Shown one piece after another: positions 1 to 10,409 of a stretch of 64,000 bases of DNA (positions are counted from its first letter, which is position 1; every line of letters starts with the position of its first letter). The position numbers were made by a program, and so were the translations under genes. The DNA comes from Morinoia aosen. Its lineage: Eukaryota; Arthropoda; Malacostraca; Amphipoda; Talitridae. The DNA lies in the NCBI GenBank assembly GCA_030386875.1, contig CM059564.1:45280075-45344074 (forward strand), written 5' to 3'. Under the pieces are notes generated by a model. That model was not told where the DNA came from. It was given only the letters and a program-made list of their open reading frames with translations, and made no database searches.

Positions 1-1000
1 TTGCGTCTTTACAAAATTCAGACAATGTTGATCGAGTGTTCACATACAGATATGCATTGAGGTAGGCTTTTTTGTACATCATCAACGGAGATGAGTAGTA
101 TCATTGTAAAATAATATCAAAGTTGAACAAGTTGATTTTTATTTTTGGAATACTTTTCCGTTGCCATTTCGCTCACTGTCATCCTATTACAGTTCGCATT
201 CCTAGCTGTCTTTAAGTTAGACACAACAAAGCCGTCGGTTGAAGCACCGCCACAAACGAGGTGGGTCGTTTGCTTGTGGCCGCAAGCGGTGACTCAAATG
301 TGACAGCATTTGTTAGGGCCTCAGAATTGTCACGGCGGAAAATTGAAGTGAACATACGACATCGCCTTGACATGCTCAGTGTCAGTCTTTTTTCTGTTGA
401 ACTTATGATGAGGAGCCGAGTCTTTTTGTTGTCTAAGGGACTACGCCCGAGATGCGACTGCTTTTTTGGGTGCGCTGCAATGCATAGTCGGCTGCATAGA
501 ATCGGCTGCATACAGTAGAATCAACCATAATTTTAAGCAGTGCCTCTTGTTCTACAAGTGATGAAATTTACCGAATCCGCGAGTAAAAAATCTTTTGCGA
601 TAAAAAGGCAATGCCTTAGGACATGGACGATGTCAATGTACCCTAACGCATCTTACAGTACTGCAATAAAACCCTTTTACCTATAATGTGTTCAGTAAAG
701 TGCGCTGGTATCAGATGAAATGCTCTTCAAATATTTTTATTTACACCTGGTTACGTTCGATGTTCGACAAAATCATTCTTAGCGGAGGACGAAAGTGACA
801 TGTCAAATACTGATGATTACCAAGTACATGTCAGGTGAGCAGAAAATACCCTTGTGAGCATTTTCGGTATGTTCCGAGCGGTATGTTCCGAGCGGTATAT
901 TCCGAGAACACCATTGGAATTCTATTTCTTCAAGTTGAATAAATTGTAAACAATATGAGTACCTTTCAAACGCAATTGTGCGTGATCCATTAGTTAAGCG
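1..1000. other. unassigned AT-rich DNA
   Basis: No gene could be assigned. Positions 212-518 are open on both strands, but neither reading has convincing splice sites or a recognisable motif. Positions 865-906 hold three head-to-tail copies of a 14-bp unit (CGGTATGTTCCGAG), the last with one change. Confidence 0.5.
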
Positions 1001-1250
1001 GTCACCGTGGCCGAGTGGTTAAGAGCGCGCCCTTCACCGGAAGGTGTAGGCAGTTTGAATCCGGGCAGTGCCGTCCGGTTATTTCTCCCCGTTGGGGAAA
1101 GGGACTCGGCCACAATTCCCCACTCTAACCAGGCGTCCACCAGCAAGACTGAGGGTAACCGTCATTCCATTCTGGTGTTAGATACAAGGCATTTGATAAA
1201 ACCAATGTACAAGAATGTTATGTCTCAGGCTTGATTGATAGAAACAAAAC
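1001..1250 (+). mobile_element. tRNA-derived SINE
   Basis: The first ~80 bp resemble a tRNA gene. An A-box (TGGCCGAGTGG, 1008-1018) and a B-box-like AGTTTGAATCC (1052-1062) are correctly spaced for an internal RNA polymerase III promoter. No intact acceptor stem closes the molecule and no terminator follows directly; instead an unrelated body (CCCCGTTGGGGAAAGGGAC and onward) continues for another ~150 bp. A tRNA-like head with an unrelated tail is the hallmark of a SINE. The 3' boundary is uncertain because no clear tail or target duplication was identified. A degenerate tRNA pseudogene is the alternative. Confidence 0.65.
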
Positions 1251-1279
1251 ATCCTTCAAGCTTCTCGCGGACCGGCCGG

Positions 1280-1465
1280 CATCATTAGGTTTCTTTCAGA
1301 TCAATTTTACTCTTTTTTGAACATCGGACGATTTATTTCATGAGGTTATATTATTGCCTTAACAAACATTGCAAGATAAATTTTATACACATAATGATGT
1401 TAATTTTCGGGCATTTTAGTTATATTTCAATTGCCCTGCAGGGTTAGCTTCGCAGACAAACACGA
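1280..1465 (+). repeat. dispersed repeat, copy A (left of minisatellite)
   Basis: This segment aligns colinearly with 4172-4378 in the same orientation. Shared blocks include GCATCATTAGGTTTCTTTCA, TTGCAAGATAAATTTT, GCATTTTAGTTATATTTCAA and ACAAACACGATAAG. It ends about 60 bp before the 28-bp minisatellite. No coding capacity or terminal repeats were seen. It may be a piece of an old transposon or one half of a duplication spanning the minisatellite. Confidence 0.8.
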
Positions 1466-1522
1466 TAAGATAAGGCACGAGGTTGCCATGCATTTGCGTG
1501 CCAGCTGCAAGTCTAACACAAG

Positions 1523-3342
1523 CTGGCAACTGTTCTGGCTAGCCCGGCAACCGGCAACTGTTGTGGCCAGCCCGGCAACCGGCAACTGTTGTGGCCAGCC
1601 CGGCAACCGGCAACTGTTGTGGCCAGCCCGGCAACCTGCAGCTGTTGTGGCCAGCCCGGCAACCGGCAACTGTTGTGGCCAGCCCGGCAACCGGCAACTG
1701 TTGTGGCCAGCCCGGCAACCGGCAACTGTTGTGGCCAGCCCGGCAACCGGCAGCTGTTGTGGCCAGCCCGGCAACTGGCAACTGTTCTGGCCAGCCCGGT
1801 AACTGGTAACTGTTGTGGCCAGCCCGGCAACTGGCAACTGTTCTGGCCAGCCTGGCAACTGGCAACTGTTCTGGCCAGCCCGGTAACTGGTAACTGTTGT
1901 GGCCAGCCCGGCAACTGGCAGCTGTTGTGGCCAGCCCGGCAACTGGCAACTGTTGTGGCCAGCCCGGTAACTGGTAACTGTTGTGGCCAGCCCGGTAACT
2001 GGCAACTGTTCTGGCCAGCCCGGTAACTGGCAACTGTTGTGGCCAGCCCGGCAACTGGCAGCTGTTGTGGCCAGCCCGGCAACTGGCAACTGTTCTGGCC
2101 AGCCCGGTAACTGGTAACTGTTGTGGCCAGCCCGGCAACTGGCAGCTGTTGTGGCCAGCCCGGTAACTGGTAACTGTTGTGGCCAGCCCGGCAACCGGCA
2201 ACTGTTGTGGCCAGCCCGGCAACTGGCAACTGTTCTGGCCAGCCCGGTAACTGGTAACTGTTGTGGCCAGCCCGGCAACTGGCAACTGTTCTGGCCAGCC
2301 TGGCAACTGGCAACTGTTCTGGCCAGCCCGGTAACTGGTAACTGTTGTGGCCAGCCCGGCAACTGGCAGCTGTTGTGGCCAGCCCGGCAACTGGCAACTG
2401 TTGTGGCCAGCCCGGTAACTGGTAACTGTTGTGGCCAGCCCGGTAACTGGCAACTGTTCTGGCCAGCCCGGTAACTGGTAACTGTTGTGGCCAGCCCGGT
2501 AACTGGCAACTGTTCTGGCCAGCCCGGTAACTGGTAACTGTTGTGGCCAGCCCGGCAACTGGCAGCTGTTGTGGCCAGCCCGGTAACTGGCAACTGTTCT
2601 GGCCAGCCCGGTAACTGGTAACTGTTGTGGCCAGCCCGGCAACTGGCAGCTGTTGTGGCCAGCCCGGCAACTGGCAACTGTTCTGGCCAGCCCGGTAACT
2701 GGTAACTGTTGTGGCCAGCCCGGCAACTGGCAGCTGTTGTGGCCAGCCCGGTAACTGGTAACTGTTGTGGCCAGCCCGGCAACCGGCAACTGTTGTGGCC
2801 AGCCCGGCAACTGGCAACTGTTCTGGCCAGCCCGGTAACTGGTAACTGTTGTGGCCAGCCCGGCAACTGGCAACTGTTCTGGCCAGCCTGGCAACTGGCA
2901 ACTGTTCTGGCCAGCCCGGTAACTGGTAACTGTTGTGGCCAGCCCGGCAACTGGCAGCTGTTGTGGCCAGCCCGGCAACTGGCAACTGTTGTGGCCAGCC
3001 CGGTAACTGGTAACTGTTGTGGCCAGCCCGGTAACTGGCAACTGTTCTGGCCAGCCCGGTAACTGGTAACTGTTGTGGCCAGCCCGGCAACTGGCAGCTG
3101 TTGTGGCCAGCCCGGCAACTGGCAACTGTTCTGGCCAGCCCGGTAACTGGTAACTGTTGTGGCCAGCCCGGCAACTGGCAGCTGTTGTGGCCAGCCCGGT
3201 AACTGGTAACTGTTGTGGCCAGCCCGGCAACCGGCAACTGTTGTGGCCAGCCCGGCAACTGGCAACTGTTCTGGCCAGCCTGGCAACCGGCAACTGTTGT
3301 GGCCAGCCCGGCAACCGGCAGCTGTTGTGGCCAGCCTGTCAA
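1523..3342. repeat. 28-bp minisatellite, about 65 copies
   Basis: This is a head-to-tail array of a 28-bp unit with core GGCCAGCCCGG followed by two copies of a YAACYGG/YAACTG-like heptamer and TTGT or TTCT. The unit length is almost invariant. Variants differ at a few positions: CAACCGG, CAACTGG, TAACTGG, CAGCTG, and TTGT versus TTCT. CAACCGG variants lie mainly near both edges and the CAACTGG/TAACTGG variants fill the middle. Positions 2121-2474 recur unchanged at 2709-3062, an offset of 588 bp or 21 units, so blocks of units have duplicated. Every minus-strand frame stays open because the unit has no stop on that strand; the resulting long reading frames (up to 663 codons) are artefacts of the repeat. 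Confidence 0.97.
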
Positions 3343-4171
3343 GACGGGCAGCTCGCATTTCAAGTCCTTGCAGCGTAAACAGAGTCTGCACGGGACATGT
3401 GTGACGCGCTCGCCTCACTTTTTCCTTAGAAAACTTCCCGGATGTGAACTTTTCAGTGCAACTTTCTGCCGAGTTTGGGTTTTTTTAAATGAAGCGCCTC
3501 TGCTATTCAGGGGGAAGCATTTTTCCACACCGTTTAGGTTGTATCGGGCTACTGCATTTCATTTATTTGGTGCTTGAGATGTAATGCATCTTGCGAGAGG
3601 TGCAGAGCTTGTGATGAGTTTAAAATCAAAGTTCGTACGATTTGATCTCGAGTGGGTGAATAATTTCGTGCTTTTACAGTACACATATATTTCGTGGAAA
3701 TTGCGTTCGCTTGATGAAAAAGAAAATCCAATTAAAACGAAAAATTCTGCATAACAGAAACCATTTCCATGTGTGTAGATTTTATCCTCTGCTTTGCTAT
3801 GAGAGTGACTCAAGAAATAAAATCCATCAACCCCCGGTATCATTAGTTAAAAATAAGAAGAGTATTTTTTGAATTACGAAGCAGACATTGCAAGCTTATG
3901 AGAGTTATCACAGTACACAATTTCACGCAGCTCGCACCGCTTGCCACGACGCCGAGTTGTGATCAAGTGAGGGGAGATGTTGCAAAACTCTATTTGTCGT
4001 CTGCAGCGTGAGCTTTAAAACGAGGAAATCTTGTAATAATTTGGAAAACCAAATTCTCTCATCTCATTCAAGGGATCAAGGTATATTTGATAAGAATTTT
4101 ATGTTTCAAGCATTATGGTGTTTCTTGCAACCAAACTGTACGGCTAACTTGATAAAGTCGTGTACATTTAC
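3343..4171. other. unassigned DNA
   Basis: Sequence between the minisatellite and the second copy of the dispersed repeat. Short open stretches occur on both strands (about 3549-3843 minus and 4008-4259 plus), with no recognisable motif. Confidence 0.5.
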
Positions 4172-4378
4172 AAACGCATCATTAGGTTTCTTTCAGATTA
4201 ATTTTACTCTTTTTTTGAGCATCAAACGATTTATTTATGAACTGATATTATTACCTTAGCAAATATTGCAAGATAAATTTTCTATTCATGATGATGTTTA
4301 TTTTCGAGCATTTTAGTTATATTTCAATGGCACTGTAGGCAAATGGCAAATTGTCAATGGCAAACAAACACGATAAGT
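4172..4378 (+). repeat. dispersed repeat, copy B (right of minisatellite)
   Basis: Same-orientation partner of 1280-1465, with scattered substitutions and short indels. Homology runs from GCATCATTAGG to ACAAACACGATAAG. The two copies frame the minisatellite about 2.9 kb apart. Confidence 0.8.
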
Positions 4379-4437
4379 TTTTTATAAGTTTCCTAACGTG
4401 CCACATGACTAAGTTTATTACAATTAGAGATTATTAA

Positions 4438-4666
4438 CACTTTGGCTGGGACGTAAGCCACCGGTGGTACACAGAGGGAATTTTCATAATTATGATGTCC
4501 GACCACCAGTCAAAAACTCAATTTTCGTAAATATTAAATTCAAGCTCAATGATGAGACGAATCCAGTTCATGTTTGCTATTTTCATATAACTCATTACGG
4601 CCGACTCTAAATTTGAATTGAATATTGAACTTCAGTGTCACCAATTGCAGTCAAACTGTAAAAGTG
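4438..4666 (+). mobile_element. TTAA-target MITE, CCACCGGTGG subfamily
   Basis: A 229-bp non-coding element preceded by TTAA (4434-4437) and followed by TTCA, a likely mutated TTAA. The left end is CACTTTGGCTGGGACG. The right end, read in reverse, carries TTTGACTGCAATTGG, giving imperfect terminal inverted repeats. An internal palindrome CCACCGGTGG lies near the left end, as in the copy at 31999. TTAA target use and CAC-TTTGACTGC-like ends suggest mobilisation by a piggyBac-type transposase; that is inference, since no transposase is present. Confidence 0.75.
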
Positions 4667-5101
4667 TTCAGTGAAGGTTCACTGCGCGCTGCAAGCGGCT
4701 CATGCAGAGGGCACAGCCACACCGGCATGCGGACGTCACCACACCGGCAGCGCTGCAGCCAATCAGGAGCTTCCTGACTCTCCGCGCTGCAGCCGAGTTC
4801 CTCTCCTCCTGCCCTCTCCAAATTTGTTCTACCATTCATTTTGTAGTCGTTTGGTACGGTTACTTTTCGCCTCTGAACGAATCAATGAAGGCGTTGAAAA
4901 TTAGGATCGGTGTAATTATCGTAATGGTTACTAAACATGTGTGAAGGAAATAGTGATGGTTTTTAATTTCGACGACTGCTAGTGAGAACAGAACAAAACA
5001 ACAAAACAAAACCGTTTATTTCCAAGTTGTCACATGAGATACATATGCCAACATATTGGCTTTTAAAAGTTCCTTAATATAAGACGTCCTAAAACAAAAA
5101 A
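4667..5101. other. unassigned DNA with a GC-rich block
   Basis: A GC-rich block at about 4680-4815 is open on both strands, but no frame could be preferred. Confidence 0.4.
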
Positions 5102-5530
5102 TCCATACGAGGAGTATTAATTGACAAACCATCCGAGGTGTAAAAATAGATAAGCCATACGAGGCATAATAATCGACAAACTATATGAGGTGTGCTAATA
5201 GATAAACTATCAGAGGTGTACAAATAGATAGACCATACGAGGCATATTAATAGACATAATATACGAGGCGTACTATAATAGACAAACCACACGTGGTGTG
5301 CTAATAGTCTAACAAAGTTCCATACGAGGAATACTAATTGACAAACCCTACGAGGTGTACAAATAGATAAGCTGTACGAGGCATAATAATAGACAAACTA
5401 TACGAGATGTAATATTAGACAATACTATCATGGGTGTACAGATAGATAGACCATACGAGGCATATTAATAGAAAAAATATACGAGGCGTACTAATAGACA
5501 AACCATACGGGTCGTGCTAATAGTTTAACT
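5102..5530. repeat. two-level tandem repeat (~28-bp units in ~217-bp blocks)
   Basis: Units of about 27-28 bp share the core ATACGAGG followed by a variable NTANTAATAGACAAA-like half. Consecutive units differ, but the whole series repeats: the block starting at 5102 (TCCATACGAGGAGTATTAAT) matches the block starting at 5319 (TCCATACGAGGAATACTAAT) unit for unit. So a row of diverged small units duplicated as one ~217-bp block. The units lack the identical-repeat plus unique-spacer layout of a CRISPR array. Confidence 0.9.
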
Positions 5531-5590
5531 CTGTCAAGGGTAGTTGAATGAGAAATGAGAAATATTATCTCTTGGATATTTTATATTCCA

Positions 5591-5744
5591 AGAGATTCCG
5601 GTACAGCGCTTCTTGCCTTTTTCCTACTTCGATAATTTCAACTAAGAACTTGGCAGTTTCGAAGAATTCTTTAGTATTTTTCGAATTATTTATAAGATCA
5701 TCGAAGTAGGAAAAATACAAAAAAAACGCTACACCGTACTAGAT
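5591..5744. repeat. long imperfect inverted repeat (foldback hairpin)
   Basis: The left arm carries GGTACAGCGCTT, TTTTTCCTACTTCGAT and AAGAATTCTTTAG in order. The right arm carries the reverse complements: GGAATTC-like centre, ATCGAAGTAGGAAAAA and AACGCTACACCGTAC. Arms are about 75 bp and meet near 5668. This could be a foldback MITE or a transcribed hairpin; neither can be decided here. Confidence 0.75.
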
Positions 5745-5819
5745 TGAAACAACACCGTAAATGACAATCAAGTATTGAGAAAAAGATAGTCTCGAAATAA
5801 TTTGTAAAGAACATCGCGC

Positions 5820-7860
5820 AACACAGCACGCACATCTAGGAATGCGTAAACAAACTTACACTCAAAATTGAAATGCATGGCTTGTTCGGCATACAAATAT
5901 AGAGATAATTTTTGCACGAGTGCTTTATTTCCTTTGTCTGTTTATACTTTTTAATTTCTTCTGTTCACAGAAATGCCCTTCGGGGTCGTGATAGATCGAT
6001 TTATAAATCATAAAGCAAGCGCAATCAATTTGTTTATTTCTGAAATTTGGTGCAGTGTTAACTGATCGCAGAGCTTTAGGTAAAATGTAATGTGTCTCGA
6101 GGTTTTGCTTTTTATGCAAAAAGTAGAAATAGAAACCGATATATGTACATGTGCGCATATATGTGTGCGAAACGTGTGCATGTTTACACTGATACATAAA
6201 CATTTATGTTTGCGTGCGCACACGTACATACTCACGCACACACCAACACACATATTCATATATATACGTATTGAAAACGAATATAAGAAAAATGCTAATA
6301 GACATGAAAAATAATCTTACTCTTTCAATATTTAAAATGACAGCCCAAGCTCAGATGAATCGTAAGAAATAACCTGAGGAAAGATAAGGAATAGAAAAGG
6401 ACTTCGAAAAACGTATAAATGGAATGGTTTTTTAATTTCCTAAAGGAAATTTTAAGAAAACTCAAGTTACCGCTGAGGAACAACAACAAAAAAAAACATA
6501 TATCTTCAATATATCATATCATATATCATATCTTCTCGATATTCTCTGCAACATCATGCGGACATGGGTACATGGGATAAAATGGAGATACAGTGTAGGT
6601 CAGTTACCACTCATGATTGACAAATATCTACAAAATTTTGGCAGAAATGCGCAAACAAACATATACTCAACATCAAAATTTGCTTGTACAACATACGGAC
6701 AGAAAGATAATTTTACCACGATTCATACGCTCAAATTACGATTAATTTCATTAATTGTATTTGTCATTAATCCGATTCACAGAGACGTCCTCTGGTGTAA
6801 GTGGGAGATCTATTTGTGAATCATTTCGCTAGTGCAATAAAATTTATTAATCGGATGGTTTTTGTGTAAAGAAATGAAATAGAAACATGTATATCTATTT
6901 ATGTAGATATATATATACCTATATACGTACACACACATATTAATATATGTACTTATTGAGAATGAAATATAAGAAAAAAATGCAAATATAAAATAAGAGG
7001 ATAGAAACAACCTACCATCTATTACACCGATAATGACAGTTGAGCTCATTGTATTCCTAAGAAATTATTCGAAAAAAAAAATAACTAAAAGGAAAAGAAG
7101 ACTTCGGAAAACGTAAAATGAACTGGTTTTTAGTTTCTTCATAGAAATTTTTAAGAAAACTTAGGTTACAGTCAAGAAACAACACAACTCTTCAGCATTA
7201 TACAAACATGTGTACATGGGATAAAATGGACTAACATTGTGGCCGGATATCACATTTGAGTGGAGAATATTTACAAAATTTGGCACATATAGGTAGATTA
7301 AGCAATGGTCCAAAGTGATAATTTTGATAACAGAAATTAACAGTTTTTTTCGATTTTAAAGTTTAGTGCTGGTGTGCACTGAACGCACGGAAAAATATTA
7401 AAAGACTAAATGAAAATGCTTAAATTAACCCCTTCCCCCAGCTCAGCCGAAATCGATTGAAAACATCTTCGAGAATGATTTTGAAATAACGAGACAACGT
7501 TAGCCCAAATTTAATTCATTATAAACTTTGCACAATCCTCACATTTATAAACCTGCATATTGGTTTACACACAAAATGTATTTCAGAGTATGTTTTCCAT
7601 ACGGATGTTAAATATTAACACAGAGAAGAAAAAATAACAAAATAAAGATGAGGAAATACTCCTAATTATGGAAAAAACGTTCATTCTGCTGTATTGAACT
7701 CACGGCTGGTGTGCTCATTATTGTCGACAGAAATAGTTAAGATGAATGCACGAATGGCTTAGCAAACGTAAAATGAAATAGTTTCTAATTTTCTAACAGA
7801 AATTTCAGGAAAACTAAAATTTCTGGTAAATGGGAAATTCACACCGAAATGCTGCAGGTC
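5820..7860. repeat. three diverged ~0.65-0.8-kb tandem units
   Basis: Landmarks recur in the same order. AATGCGYAAACAAAC occurs at ~5840 and ~6646. GAAATAGAAAC precedes a TATATGTAC-rich tract at ~6127 and ~6887. GACTTCGRAAAACGTA occurs at ~6401 and ~7101, with a weaker match at ~7756. TACATGGGATAAAATGGA occurs at ~6568 and ~7213. The units are strongly diverged, especially the third. Unit 1 contains an alternating purine-pyrimidine tract at 6140-6265. No coding signal was found. Confidence 0.75.
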
Positions 7861-8225
7861 TATAGAGATGCAAAATGACGTGACACGTTTACTCTAAATT
7901 CTTTTACAGTTTTAGAGTTTTTGATATGCTGGGGAAGCTTGTTCCACAAAAAAGCTCCAGAAACTGAGAGAGCTTTATGTCCCACGTTAGATGAACGGGA
8001 ACTGACTAAAACATCATTCCTCCGATTTGGTTTTTTGTTTGGGATATTAGATGGAAAAAATTTTACCACCTCTGCATTACTTTGGGGGAGGTACAGAGAG
8101 GAGAACACTCGTCGAGCTTTTTGGATCATGAATCTGTTCGGTATTGGGATCCAGTCGAGTTTTCTTAAAAGAGGAAATGCAGAATTAGAAATGCAAACTC
8201 GAGCATAAGCCTAGTACATACTATA
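7860..8225 (-). pseudogene. LINE reverse transcriptase C-terminal remnant
   Basis: The minus strand encodes the region that follows the polymerase core in CR1/RTE-like LINEs: ARVCISNSAFPLLRKLDWIP, then RRVFSSLYLPQ, and a terminal SVSGAFLWNKLPQHIKNSKT block ending at a stop at 7860. A stop codon interrupts the frame at about 8212, and nothing recognisable lies upstream. This is a truncated, dead 3' fragment. Its tail differs from the tail of the element at 57.5-60.8 kb, so it belongs to another subfamily. Confidence 0.8.
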
Positions 8226-9565
8226 ACGTTCCGTAGTTGAAATGATAATTTGATGGTTTTGACTTATTCGTTTTGAAAATCTCCGTTTATCAATATTTTT
8301 AAGTTCTTTGAAAAATACTTTATAAATTTAACAGTTATAATTTCGCTCGAGGAAGCAACCTGTATTGATGTATATTTAGCTTCTGAATGTTCGCAGTAAA
8401 TTCGTCATGATACTAAATTTGAATTCTGCATTAGATATAGCGTATTAATAAAGTATAGTATAGAGAATTTCTGGCTACGTCATCGTTATCTGGTAGATTT
8501 TGTGGAATTTTTCATGTACATCAAAGGAACAGGCTGGATTTACTTGGCTCGTGAGGCTGTCTTCTCGAGGATAAATCCTGCAACAATAGTTTTAAGTTAA
8601 CCTTGTATGGTATATATTTTTTCCTCGTTCAGTTTCTACTGTTTCTAACTATACGTATACTGCTGAAAATATTTGTAATTTGAAAGGAAATATATGATAA
8701 TGACTTATCCTGATCATTAAGAAGTGATGCTGAAAAGTACCTTGAGATAATTTAACGTATTCTATTAAAACATGACAATGACCTTTGAGAATTTTTCTGC
8801 TGAGATGTACTGAAGCATTTTTAAAATCATCTAACACTTAATGTCGGCTCATATTATACCAACAGCGAGTAGACAACATAAATAGTAAGAAATGATAACT
8901 AGCATTATTGCACTTCAGAGATTTCATGACAAGGTGCAACTCACATTGCGCCCGGATAAACAAGTCTGCTACGAGAATACACGTAAGGAAAAACTTATGA
9001 ATATTTTGGCCGCCATAAGGGCGAGGTGGTGTTTCTCACCCTCAGAAGTGACAAGAAACCATCAATAAAGCGGCGACTTCCTCGAGCGGCCGCTGCTGTT
9101 TCTATTTCGGAGGCTACATGATAAGTGTCTACGAAAATTAATCATGCGATCAGAAACGTTCCCAAAGCAAGGTGGTGTAGTCTGCAAGAAGCTGCAAAAA
9201 GCGTCAGTTTGTGGGATAGAAGCGATGGAACAAATTTGTCATCAAACAGGAAGTCTATCTTTAGATGTTAGTTTATCCACAAAATTTCTCTTGTTATAAA
9301 CGATGCACCAAAATATTCTGACCTAAATTTCTCCAGCTCTGCAATCATGACAACCTACAAAATTAATGCCGAACTGCAACCTAAATAACTCACCAGCACA
9401 TGGTCACTGTTAGACGATTTTCAGAACTTCAATCAATTACAGTTATTCACTGCGAATAATGTCATTTTCAATATTAAATTGTAGCTTCCGAGAGTGTTGA
9501 AAACTTGGTAAAATTATTTATGTAGCATAATCATTGTTTTGCAAATTCCTTATTCCAAAACGCAA
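8226..9565. other. unassigned DNA
   Basis: AT-rich sequence with no open stretch above about 60 codons. A modest GC-rich patch lies at about 8940-9200. No feature could be supported. Confidence 0.5.
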
Positions 9566-10409
9566 TGATTTACGAAGAAAATTGCGCTATTAAAAATCTC
9601 GTACACCTGAAGCAAACTATAGCCCAAGAAGAGCACGAAATAGATCGTAGTCCCATTGAATTGATTTACCATGCAAATGGCGCTATTTAAGGAATCCCGT
9701 TCGCCTGAGGTAAACTTTAGCCCAAAAAGAGTACGAAATAGATCGTAGTTCCATTGAATTGATTTACCATGCAAATGGCGCTATTTAAGGAATCCCGTTC
9801 GCCTGAGGTAAACTTTAGCCCAAAAAGAGTACGAAATAGATCGTAGTCCCATTGAATTGATTTACCATGCAAATGGCGCTATTTAAGGAATCCCGTTCGC
9901 CTGAGGTAAACTTTAGCCCAAGAAGAGCACGAAATAGATCGTAGTTCCATTGAATTGATTTCCCATGCAAATGGCGCTTTTTAAGGAATCCCGTACGCCT
10001 GAGGTAAACTTTAGCAAAAAAAGAGAACGAAATAGATCGTAGTTCCATTGAATTGATTTACCCTGCAAATGGCGCTTTTTAAGAAATCCCGTACGCCTGA
10101 GGTAAACTTTAGCCCAAAAAGAGTACGAAATAGATCGTAGTTCCATTGAATTGATTTACCATGCAAATGGCGCCTTTTAAGGAATCCCGTACGCCTGAGG
10201 TAAACTTTAGCCCAAAAAGAGCACGTAATCGATCGTAGTTCCGTTGAATTGATTTACCATGCAAATGGCGCCTTTTAAGGAATCCCGTACGCCTGAGGTA
10301 AACTTTAGCCCAAAAAGAGCACGTAATCGATCGTAGTTCCAAAGAATCGATTTACGAAGCAAATTGCGTACACCTGAAGCAAACTATAGCCCAAGAAGAG
10401 CACGAAATA
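9566..10409. repeat. 98-bp tandem array, about 8.6 copies
   Basis: The unit includes CGCCTGAGGTAAACTTTAGC, CGAAATAGATCGTAG and TTGATTTACCATGCAAATGG. Internal copies differ at only a few positions. The first and last units share a different variant (CACCTGAAGCAAACTATAGC, GATTTACGAAG, AAATTGCG) and are more like each other than like their neighbours. Because 98 is not a multiple of three, the ~77-codon frames it generates on the minus strand are artefacts. Confidence 0.95.

Noticed and set aside
1001..1085. Functional tRNA gene
   Set aside because: A- and B-boxes are present, but the acceptor stem does not close and the body continues as unrelated SINE sequence.
1427..3418. Minus-strand reading frames of 591-663 codons (AGHNSCRLPGWPQQLPV-type repeats)
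   Set aside because: They exist because the 28-bp unit has no stop on that strand in any frame. All three frames read the same 28-residue cycle, so there is no evidence of a real protein.
5102..5530. CRISPR-like array
   Set aside because: Units are diverged repeats duplicated as a block, with no identical direct repeats separated by unique spacers, and the window is eukaryotic.
6090..6314. 74-codon plus ORF and its antisense partners
   Set aside because: They lie in an alternating purine-pyrimidine simple-sequence tract that gives biased, open translations.
9550..10342. Repeated 74-77-codon minus-strand ORFs
   Set aside because: They recur every 98 bp as a by-product of the tandem array, and the unit length is not a multiple of three.
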